Shown here in pieces: positions 56,478-64,000 of a DNA stretch of 64,000 nucleotides. A program made the position numbers and the translations under genes. The DNA is from Ischnura elegans (Eukaryota; Arthropoda; Insecta; Odonata; Coenagrionidae). How positions within the stretch are numbered: position 1 is the first letter of the stretch; each line of letters begins with the position of its first letter. The stretch lies in NCBI RefSeq assembly GCF_921293095.1, contig NC_060257.1:58998968-59062967 (forward strand), read 5' to 3'. The notes under the pieces were generated by a model, which worked only from the letters and a program-made list of their open reading frames with translations, made no database searches and was not told the origin of the DNA.

Positions 56478-56703
56478 CACAAGTAAATATTCGGCCAAAG
56501 ATGTTGAAACTTCAAGTACACAGGAGCAGACAGCAGCATAAGCACTGGGCCACGACAAAAGTTCGGTGTTTATGTATTTTTCCGTTTTAACCAGCCCTAG
56601 GAATGTAATCCTCTTCACTGGACTTAAACTGGAATTAAAAATTCGGAATGAGTCAAGGAAAAGATTAGTCGCAAAAGCGACTCGTTGAGATTTTAATTGC
56701 ATC
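56478..56703 (-). CDS. Candidate exon 2 of an unidentified minus-strand gene
   Basis: Acceptor CTTAATTTTAG|GATGC and donor CTTGTG|GTACGT. The first base completes the AG|G codon left by exon 1 and the frame stays open for 75 codons: MQLKSQRVAFATNLFLDSFR, ...GLVKTEKYINTELLSWPSAY and AAVCSCVLEVSTSLAEYLLV. Phase agreement with exon 1 across a 0.5-kb intron is the main support. I do not recognise the protein; it does not look like a transposase. Confidence 0.4.
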
Positions 56704-57227
56704 CTAAAATTAAGCATTCACACTACTTCGAAATATAATAGTCATTCTTCTCATAAACTACACACAAATAAAGCAATGAAAAGTGGAGTTTCGTCCACTA
56801 ATATGTATCCAGATGCGCAGATTCTAGTCAAAAACGTAATTGCCTTTATTGTTGTAAATGACCGTAAGATTACTTCATACCGGCATTGACAAAAACAAAT
56901 ATTTTTATTGAATACAAAACTAGCAGCACTAATAGTTATTGTTACACTTTCTGGTACGTAGTAAAGAACTACGTCAATCGTCTCTGCAACCCAGACTAAA
57001 TATTATATTTTAATCACAAAATTTCACATATTCCATTGATGAATAGAAAAAACAGAAGCACAAAAACACTCGTCAAGAACCTCGCCGGATTATCCGACCG
57101 GAATACATATTTTTTAAAATTACTACTCATGCACAGTTCAAACCTAATAATTGAAATACGTGGATCAACGCTATTAAAAATTTAAGGTAATAGTATTAAA
57201 GGAACCATTAAGTGTAGAAAAACTTAC

Positions 57228-57442
57228 CTCACGTAGGCGGGAAGACGTTGTTTGGTGTCACTTGTCCCTTCGGCATATTTGAAGCCATTTCGCTCTTCTC
57301 TCAGTATTTTGAGGGAAACTAATATTTTTAAACACGTCCTTAGTGCTAATGGAGCAATTAGGAGCCGAACTACAACATATTGTGCCGTATTTCTACTACA
57401 AATAACGGAAAATCTTGCCGAGCAACTGCCAGACACATTCAC
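57228..57442 (-). CDS. Candidate exon 1 of an unidentified minus-strand gene
   Basis: The ATG at 57442 lies 93 bp inside the right terminal repeat of the hAT-type element. 71 codons plus 2 bases lead to a strong donor, GTGAG|GTAAGT. It reads MNVSGSCSARFSVICSRNTA and then LKILVSLKILREERNGFKYA, EGTSDTKQRLPAYVR. The Arg/Ser-rich, acid-poor N-terminus could be a mitochondrial presequence. The gene begins just inside the element end and runs inward, as a transposon's own gene or a captured gene would. No family is recognised. Confidence 0.4.
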
Positions 57443-57543
57443 TTTCTACATGTAAACAGCAAGTGCAGAGAACAAAGATGGTAGGATGCGACGACTCAAC
57501 TTTGTAGTGTATTATCAACAATCCAGAGGACTCTGTATGAGAG

Positions 57544-57960
57544 TTGAGAGCACTGACATCTTCTGGGAGGGATGATGATGGCTTTTCTCATTCAGGTTGA
57601 GGTCGGTGTGGGTTCTTTTTCTATAAACACTATGTCCCAGGGTTCTGTCCCGTTTCCAGTGAATTAATAAGTCCAGAAATGGAAGTTTTCCGTCACTTTC
57701 TTTCTCCATCGTAAATTGTATGTTTCGGTGCTGTCCATTCATATGCAGTAGAAACTCATTGAGAGTATCAGGTCCATGCGGCCACACAATAAATGTATCG
57801 TCAACATATCTAAAAAAAATGCTTTGGTCGGAGTGGGGCTGAATTGAGAGCTTTTCGTTCAAAATTCTCCATATAAAAGTTTGCAACAGCTGGTGATAAG
57901 GGCGAACCCATGGCTACACCTTCTGTTTCTCGAAGAATCTTCCCTCATATTGAAAATAGG
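57544..57960 (-). pseudogene. Penelope-like element, reverse transcriptase fragment
   Basis: Minus strand: a block MGSPLSPAVANFYMENF (about 57905-57855) and, in another frame, FFRYVDDTFIVW with the catalytic YVDD (codons at 57796-57807), then HRNIQFTMEKESDGKLPFLD and the end of the RT core. These are signature blocks of Penelope-like RTs. Frameshifts separate them, and the upstream part is missing at about 57960 next to a CCGGGA/TCCCGG hairpin. The coding region continues at 52280 after removal of the 5.2-kb insertion. Confidence 0.8.
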
Positions 57961-57965
57961 TTTCT

Positions 57966-57991
57966 AAAAACCGGGAAAACTCCCGGTTTTA
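57966..57991. repeat. Hairpin at the truncated end of the Penelope-like element
   Basis: AAAACCGGGA and TCCCGGTTTT separated by four bases: a perfect 10-bp stem. Confidence 0.5.
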
Positions 57992-58335
57992 AAAATCACC
58001 AAAGAACGACCATAATGTTATGGTGAGTGAAATAACAACGAAACTATTCTTGGCAGCCTCAATGTTTAAGGGGACAAGGCTGGATAAGAAGATGAAATAT
58101 GAAAATATTGTGAATCGAGTGATTCATTCATTGATCAACGTAACATGATGGAGGTATTGGGAAAATTACTACCAAAGGTTGGGTTTTGGAGACAACTAGG
58201 TCCATGATGAATCTTTCTCAGGCTTCTGCTCAATCATTGATTGTGTACTACTGAGGTCAGATGATAAACAAAGATATCTTACTGCCCAATAACTTTATTC
58301 AACAGCTCAACACGCATTTTGATTGCTTTACAATC

Positions 58336-58815
58336 ATCATCAGTAGAGATGCGTGAAAATCGCAAATGTGATAAATGCGATGCGTGCTAATAAATGCGAT
58401 GACTGGACTTTTACGATATTTTTACGCAAATTTGCCTTTTTGACGGCAAAATTCGTACATTTTGTGCCGAGCGCAGTTTAAATGCTCCGCCGACACTCAA
58501 CCGCTTAAAGCATGTGAGTGACCATGGCCAGCTGCTAGTTGGCTGGGATTCTACAGGGCTGTGAACTACAAGTGGGCACGGGCTAGCTACACCGCCGCCA
58601 CTATATGTGTTGTTCCTTAATTTATTATTGTTCTACAACATAATTATTTAAAATATTCTGTATTTTGTCATGTAACTGTGTTTCACTACATTTTATCGTC
58701 ATCTACCTCATTATGCAAAATAAAAAAATAGACGCTACAAAATGCGATAAACTGTTAATGAAAGTGCGATAAAATAAAAATGAAAGTGCGATTTTCAAGT
58801 ATCTCTAATCATCAG
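58336..58815. mobile_element. hAT MITE with TAGAGATG ends and perfect 8-bp TSD
   Basis: 58344-58807 begins TAGAGATGCGTGAAAATCGC and ends with the complementary GCGATTTTCAAGTATCTCTA. Flanks are ATCATCAG on both sides. TAGAGATG is a classic hAT terminus. Subterminal arrays of AAATGCGAT / AAGTGCGATAAAA motifs face inward from both ends, as expected for transposase-binding repeats. Non-coding; 464 bp. Confidence 0.85.
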
Positions 58816-59275
58816 GTACATGAGTATTTCGATTGCTTTACAATCATACTTGTTGTGAACTGTTACATAAAATATTGGGCAGGATGATACCTTTGTTTAC
58901 CATTCGATACGTTATTCCACGGTATCCCTCCATAAAAAGTTGACCTTTTCCTGAGGAAAATGCAAATTTATTCCATTGAAACATTGGACTAGCCCAGTCG
59001 GAAGCATGAGAAGGAGCCCTCACAGCAGTTCAAAGGAAAACATCAATTCCAACACAACTAAATTCATTTGCCTCATGAGGAAAGATTACGTAGATATGAT
59101 TTGGCTACTGAAGAGAAAACACCAATGCCAGGAAAGCAACTAATGGAAAGGTGGAAGGATTATTCTGAATTGGATGGACGAGGCAGATAATTTGTGGAGA
59201 TCCATTATGAGATACAAAGCAAAACACTTGGCACTTTCCACATAAAAATTTATTAACCTACAGTCAACAATCCCA
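58816..59275. other. Intergenic, no gene recognised
   Basis: Contains a second 'GATTGCTTTACAATCAT' and a purine-rich stretch at 59080-59230 that may be old retrotransposon tail. No convincing ORF. Confidence 0.35.
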
Positions 59276-59844
59276 TTTTTAACCCTAATACGGGCAACAT
59301 ATTTTTCTGACGTAATCGGGCAAGGTAAGTCTAATGGACTCTTTTAACTTATGCTTTTAATTTAAACTATTTAACAGTGAAAAATAGTACTTTTTGCATC
59401 AATTTGTAAATATTGTGCACTATAGAATCATTTAACATAAAATTGATTATTTTTTGTTTAACAAAAGTTTTACATTACTTATAAATTTCATACATAGTCA
59501 AACAGCGAGTACAGTGGACTCTTATGACTGATTCTTTCTGTTTTCACTACATAAAACACCAAATATTTATCGTCACATGTACATAGTGATAATTTTACAT
59601 CATTTTGACAATTCAAACCAAATATTTGTAAAATGCACATTACTTTTTACATTTCGTGAAACGGACTTACCTTGCCCGGATTTGTGGGAATTCAGGGGAA
59701 AAAAATATTTTTTAAGTTACTTTAATTCCTAAAGAAGTTGGAATTACTCTAATTTATAGGAAATATACAATTAGAAGAAGTAAAAAATTTACAACATGCC
59801 GACATTTCAACAACATAATAAAACTCGCACGCTCCGCGCGCTCG

Positions 59845-60290
59845 TTAAGGGGCTCCGCCCCTTAAAACCCCGGTTCCGGCTTCGCCGTCTACATTTGTGG
59901 TCGTTCGAAGACTTTTGAAGTTCGAATAATCTCAACACGGCTAGGGGCCGGCTTCGCCGGCCAGGGGGTAGGGAGGTGCCCCACTCATTCCTCGGAACGG
60001 CTTCGCCGTTCCTCGCTGAAGGGCGGCTTCGCCGCCTGGGGGTTTAGTGTGCCAGAGGGCGAGGGCATTTCGGAACTGTTTCACCGTTATTCGTTTAAGG
60101 GGCGGCTTCGCCGCCCAGAGGTGGGGGGAGTCCACAGCGGTTGCGCCGCTTGAACATCGGGGCGGCTACGCCGCCCGGGGGTTGCTGAAGCTCCCCCTCG
60201 CCTACGCCAGTTCCTCGTTGTGGGGCGGCTTCGCCGCCTTGGGGTTGAGGAGCCCCCCCGCGGCTGCTCCGCCTAGTCCTTATAATCGGT
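59845..60290. repeat. Cluster of perfect GC-rich hairpins with 3-base loops
   Basis: At least six perfect stem-loops: TTAAGGGGCTCCGCCCCTTAA (written as arms TTAAGGGGC / GCCCCTTAA, 59845), GGCCGGCTTCGCCGGCC (59946), GGAACGGCTTCGCCGTTCC (59994), GGCGGCTTCGCCGCC (60022), GGGCGGCTTCGCCGCCC (60100), GGGCGGCTACGCCGCCC (60160) and GGGCGGCTTCGCCGCC (60223). Spacing is roughly 30-80 bp. This is strikingly GC-rich against the AT-rich surroundings. Open frames across it are by-products of composition. Confidence 0.8.
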
Positions 60291-60309
60291 CTTCCCCGCC
60301 GAGAGGGGT

Positions 60310-61210
60310 GCCCAGGGGGATTCGGGGATTTTAATGTGTTATGCATGCGGTCACCAAAAGTCCACAGTGATCATGTAGCGATGATTTTAAAAGGTAGTGC
60401 AATACGGATTAATAGTGGCGACAAGTACCCATAAAAGAAGACTTAATGGCAAGTTTTTCATTTTTTTTTTCGGGGGGTTCCTACGGAATACCGGCGGTTT
60501 TATACTTGTGTTAAACCAGTGGTCACTAATAGTTCTCATAAATTCCGTGCCGATAAGTCCTAGGGGACCGGAAGAGTGGTCTTACGATTCTTTTCCCTGG
60601 AGAGGCTATTTATTAGAAATTTTTTGGGAGGTTTCACGGGGTTATCGGGGGTTTTAATAAGTGGTAGGGGCACCGGTTAAATTGTGTCGAAAACTATTCG
60701 GAAGGGCAACTTTAAAATTATTTTTTCGGCGATGTTCCAGGAGGTGATCGGGGGTTTTCTGGTATTTTTTCCCGTATGGTTTACGGTGGCTCGCCCTCAC
60801 CAAATATTCCGGAAGTAGTGCGGCACAATGTTTGCGAGAGGTTCCCAAATAGGAGACACATTTTACATTTGGGGGGATTTCACGGGGATACCGGGGGTTT
60901 AAATGTGTGTACTCCTGGCGGTCACCATCCATTCACATAAATTTCGGGGGGATGAGTCGTTGGGGGCGGTGGAATAGTCATGAAAATTACCGAAAAAGTA
61001 GACTTATTTGAAAATTTTATTTTTTTGGGGGGGGGGGGTGTATGTGGGTTTACCGGGGGTTTATAGGTTTTTACTGCCAGCGGTCATCAATCGTCCACAT
61101 CAATTCCGTAGCGATGAGTGGTAAGGATTGGAAAAGCATCGGAATTGTGACGAAAGGTACCCGACAAGGCTACTTATATGCTAATTTTAATTTTTTAGGG
61201 GGTTTCGGGG
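60310..61210 (+). repeat. Diverged tandem array
   Basis: Recurrent blocks: 'GCGGTCACCA' / 'GTGGTCACTA' / 'GCGGTCATCA', '(T/A)TCCACA' then 'AATTCCGT(A/G)(G/C)CGAT(G/A)AG', 'GGGGGTTTTA' and 'GGTTTC(A/G)(C/G)GGGG'. At least four units of about 150-250 bp, each starting with a G-rich/T-rich tract. No coding. Confidence 0.6.
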
Positions 61211-62040
61211 GGTTAAAAGATGACGGTACTATATGGTCACATTCATTTACTGTCATGTCTAAAAGAATTGTGCCCTATGACATCCATATTTCGAAAGTAA
61301 TACAATAAAAAGCAAACCAGTCCCTGAAAAATGTTAGCAGTGCCCGCCATTTTTATTTTTTCGCGGTTAAATCTATTAAATAATTATTAAACTGCTTATG
61401 TCTTCTGAAATAAAATGCTAAGCTGTATGTAACTACAAAGTTTGAAAGAAATCGGTTGAGTAAAAATTGACAAAACCTTGTGTTAATCTTTTGAAAATTG
61501 TAATTTTCGGTGATTTTCGGAATATTTTAATTTTTTTCTGAGTAACCAAGGACGACGAAAGAAAATTGTTACCTACATTTCGTAGACGATGTTATAAGCA
61601 TATATAATAATCATTTTCGTTATCCTATACCTTAAATTAAGTCGAAGGGAGTGGAAGTTATGAAATTTTAATAGAAAAACGAATATTTGGGCGCCATTTT
61701 GGCTGCAATTTTCTTAAAAAGAAATTAACAACATTACGTAGTTACGTGCCCACGTTTATCAGCTTTCAGAAAATGCATTAGCGATCTGTGTGGCACACAC
61801 CATTCGCGCGCAGTAAAATAAAAACCGAAAGACTGTCCCCGAAAAAAGCCCGATTTCGGCCATTTTGTCGTCCTAGCGACGACACGTGGCGGAAACTTCC
61901 GGTTTTCGGATTTTTCCTCCGGATCATTTCGGATTCCCCGCACGCGTGCCAAATTTCAGCTCTCCAGCACTTCTGGAAGTGGTCGGGAATTTGTATCCAT
62001 GAGTGAGTCAGTCACCACGAGGGCTGTATATAGATAGGAT
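61211..62040. other. Right part of the 2.8-kb element
   Basis: AT-rich with 'CCGCCATTTTT' (61348) and 'GGCGCCATTTTGGC' (61690), and a GC-richer stretch 61780-61960 with a GTCGTC/GACGAC inverted pair (61867-61883). No gene. Confidence 0.4.
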
Positions 62041-62202
62041 TCTCAAAAATGTGATGCGATGAGTCTAAGAGACTCGCCTTGCCCGCATTAGGGTTAAAAT
62101 CCTATCTTAATTAACCACCGAAAACGTTAAACAAGGCCACTAAAGACAGAAAAAGGGCGGTGGGAACAAAAGAAAATTGATTGAAAGCTGCCAGGTTGAG
62201 GA

Positions 62203-62485
62203 AGTGGGGGTAGCAGTAGCGGATGCAGACAAAACTCAAGGGGGGGGGGGGGGCGCAAAAGACATCTGAGTCACCTTTACATTTATCGAAATAAACAATT
62301 ATCAAGTCACATGCAAAGCTTCAGAAATTTTTACTTAAAGTGATTATACACATATTCAATAGACAATGCCATCTTATGATATAAAAAAGTTACAATTGTG
62401 GTTCTGCAATGTTTGGCAATACGGGTGGCCTCGCAAGGGGGGACGCCCCCTGGGCCCCCCAACTGTATCCGCCACTGAGTGGGGG
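62203..62485. mobile_element. hAT-type MITE 'CAGTAGCGGATACA', copy 2
   Basis: CAGTAGCGGATGCAGAC at 62214 to TGTATCCGCCACTG at 62477. AGTGGGGG flanks both sides (62203-62210, 62478-62485), with three extra bases TAG before the left end. Same family as 14637-14913. Confidence 0.8.
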
Positions 62486-62534
62486 CAGGATAAAGAGAGA
62501 GAGGGTTGGGTAAAGGGCCGTCAGCCATGCCTGA

Positions 62535-63179
62535 AGGCCGTTTTACACGGGGCACGTACTTGCACAATCTGACGTGTGTACGAAGGCGCAATCAAAATTG
62601 CGTCGTGTAAAGCGATAAATTGCTAGAACACATGCGAGTATGCGTGGACGTGGGATGGAAAAATTGTCCCTGTTCTAACTTCCTTCATGAATTCGCGCAA
62701 TTCCACGCCATTCTATAAATTAATGCAGCTCTAACTTGCGCGATTCCGTGCCCCGTATAAAGGCCGTTTTACACGGGGCACGGAATTGCGCAGGTTAGAA
62801 CTGCATTAATTTCTAAAATGGTCTGGAATTGCGCGAATTCATGGACGAAATTAGAACGGGCAATTTCGTCCATGAATTCGCGCAATTCCAGACCAGTTTA
62901 GAAATTAATGCAGCTCTAACCGGCGCAATTCCGTACCCCGTGTAAAACGGCCTTTATACGGGGCACGGAATCGCGCAAGTTAGAGCTGCATAAAATTCTG
63001 AAATGGCGTGGAATTGCGCGAATTCATGAAGGAAGTTAGAACAGCGACAATTTTTCCATCTCACGTCCACGCATTCTCACATGTGTTCTAGAAATTCACC
63101 GCTTCACACGACGTAATTTTGATTGCGCCTTCGCACGTACATCAGATTGCGCAATTCCGTGGACCGTGTGAAACGGCCT
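62535..63179. mobile_element. Nested palindrome of 'AGGCCGTTTTACACGG' MITEs
   Basis: Outer arms 62535-62760 and 62954-63179 are inverted copies of the MITE at 33029. Between them, 62761-62953 is a second foldback, itself nearly a perfect palindrome with its own AGGCCGTTTTACACGGGG ends. Total 645 bp able to fold into one long hairpin. Confidence 0.8.
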
Positions 63180-63513
63180 TGAGACTACGTTTGGGGACCG
63201 TGTTTTTTTTTACGACGCAGTCAAGCACCGTCACCGGAGAGAGGTGGGAAATGCTAGGGAAGGGAAGAAATGGAGGGTGTTTTGGGATGCGTAAGTTGGG
63301 TGTCAGGAAGATCAGCAAAAGGCTGTAGGAGAGAGTAAACGAAGGCATTGGAAAGAAAGATTACTCAGAATGGGGGAACGGGTAGGAGTCCTACAAGAAA
63401 GTTCATTGCTAGAGTAGGAAGTGCCTCTTCATTACGAAAAGCCTGCAAAATAAATTGGTGGTAAATACAGCCCAATATTTAAGATACTCGGTTTCACTTT
63501 CATCTTCGTCGCC

Positions 63514-63789
63514 GCTGCTGTCAGTGGCGTAACTATGGGGGGATGAGGGGATAGATCCCCCTTCCAAAGCCTCTGAGAAATAAAAAATTTATTTAAAACT
63601 ATTGTCTAGTTTTGAACTTTAATAACTGCATCTGCTTAAAGTTAAATTTTTAGAGCCAAAATGATGAAAATTGTATATCCAGGCATGTCATTTTTCAAAA
63701 ATTTTCCCGAAAAAATTGCCGGGCGGGGGGGAGTCGCCACCCCATCCCCCCCCCCAAAGCATATTCATTGTTACGCCACTGACTGCTGT
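63514..63789. mobile_element. hAT-type MITE 'CAGTGGCGTAAC', copy 2
   Basis: 63522-63781: CAGTGGCGTAACTATGGGG to GTTACGCCACTG. Flanks GCTGCTGT / ACTGCTGT (7 of 8). Same family as 53636-53901. G-rich/C-rich near both ends, non-coding. Confidence 0.8.
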
Positions 63790-64000
63790 CATGTCTAGTA
63801 CCGGCCGCTGCTTCTTCTCCACTGTTTGCAGCTTAGAAACACGCTAGGCACCGATTGAAGCCCTTCGCACATTCTCTGAGGAATTCAGTTCGAGCCCCTA
63901 CCTTACGATACAGCGCTTCCAGGACGAAAGACAGCCAGACACCGCACCTCTTGTGGATATATAGCAACGTAATTACGCGAAAACTTATTGCATAGAATCG

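Larger units (their letters stand above)
52281..57543. mobile_element. 5,247-bp hAT-type insertion with perfect 8-bp TSD
   Basis: The element 52289-57535 begins CAGAGTCCTCTGGAT and ends with the exact complement ATCCAGAGGACTCTG. Weaker inverted similarity (TACACTAC, 'GAGTCGT') continues for ~40 bp. TATGAGAG occurs immediately on both sides (52281-52288 and 57536-57543). Removing the insert rejoins the Penelope-like reading frame at the expected 'STLIHRA' block, independently proving the boundaries. I see no transposase. The interior holds exon-like sequences on the minus strand (see below), a MITE and a tandem duplication. CAG start and 8-bp TSD indicate hAT. Confidence 0.85.
59276..62099. 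mobile_element. 2.8-kb TIR element of unknown type
   Basis: Left end TTTTAACCCTAATACGGGCA; the right end is the complement of TTTTAACCCTAATGCGGGCA. Inverted similarity continues as AAGG(T/C)(A/G)AGTCT and 'GACTC', with a ~29-bp insertion in the left arm. An inverted copy of 'GGGCAAGGTAAGTC' at 59660-59690 suggests a smaller nested element (about 59310-59690). The interior holds the GC-hairpin cluster and a tandem array. No credible ORF. Possible imperfect TSD ATCCCATT/ATCCTATC. Confidence 0.55.

Noticed and set aside
57224-57442. hAT transposase N-terminus (BED finger) at the right end of the 5.2-kb element
   Set aside because: Position suits a transposase gene, but there is no BED-type CxxC...HxxH pattern and no hAT dimerisation signature in any exon candidate.
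59941-60346. Three overlapping GC-rich frames over the hairpin cluster
   Set aside because: Stop-poor because of composition; the peptides simply repeat the palindromes on both strands.
1-64000. CRISPR array, rRNA genes, bacterial operons or riboswitches
   Set aside because: No regularly spaced identical repeats and no rRNA-like blocks were seen; the window is animal nuclear DNA, so these are not expected.

Overview
This is eukaryotic nuclear DNA, most likely from an arthropod and probably an insect. The window is AT-rich, has spliced coding sequence with GT/AG introns, no bacterial-style operons, and is dominated by transposable elements typical of arthropods (Transib, Penelope-like, non-LTR, tRNA-derived SINEs, hAT MITEs). 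The one convincing host gene carries a DUF4773 domain, a family I know mainly from arthropods. I cannot name the species.

Host gene. Four plus-strand exons (26903-26996, 43138-43293, 48348-48440, 50100-50596) join in frame, all at phase 1, into a 279-residue secreted protein: signal peptide, cysteine-rich DUF4773 domain, then a Ser/Thr/Asn/Glu-rich tail. A CpG-rich promoter lies just upstream. Introns of 16.1, 5.1 and 1.7 kb are packed with repeats. Intron 3 holds a decayed copy of the gene's own stop-codon/3'UTR segment.

Left third (1-26 kb). No host gene is visible. The main item is a degraded Transib transposon (2812-about 6450), from the superfamily ancestral to the RAG1 recombinase. It keeps a terminal CACAGTG heptamer, four recognisable transposase exons and long inverted repeats, but appears catalytically dead. 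Around it lie three copies of a 460-bp TA-flanked MITE, 8-bp-TSD (hAT-type) MITEs, SINE heads, and tails of two non-LTR families. A diverged array of pyrimidine-rich repeats begins at 25.5 kb and surrounds exon 1.

Middle (29-50 kb, mostly introns 1-3). This part holds a 3.2-kb segment with about 0.8-kb inverted arms (35.7-38.9 kb), foldback elements, copies of a 626-bp TIR element, and 5'-truncated non-LTR elements.

Right third (51-64 kb). A Penelope-like element (minus strand; reverse transcriptase at 57.5-58.0 kb, GIY-YIG endonuclease at 51.6-52.0 kb) is split by a 5,247-bp segment. That segment has matching terminal inverted repeats and a perfect 8-bp target-site duplication, so it inserted as a transposon. 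I see no transposase in it; it carries what look like spliced exons of an unidentified gene. Further right is a 2.8-kb TIR element with a cluster of perfect GC-rich hairpins and a diverged tandem array, then a nested 645-bp palindrome and two more hAT-type MITEs.

All calls are from reading the sequence; no database search was run. Superfamily names rest on motifs, termini and target-site duplications.
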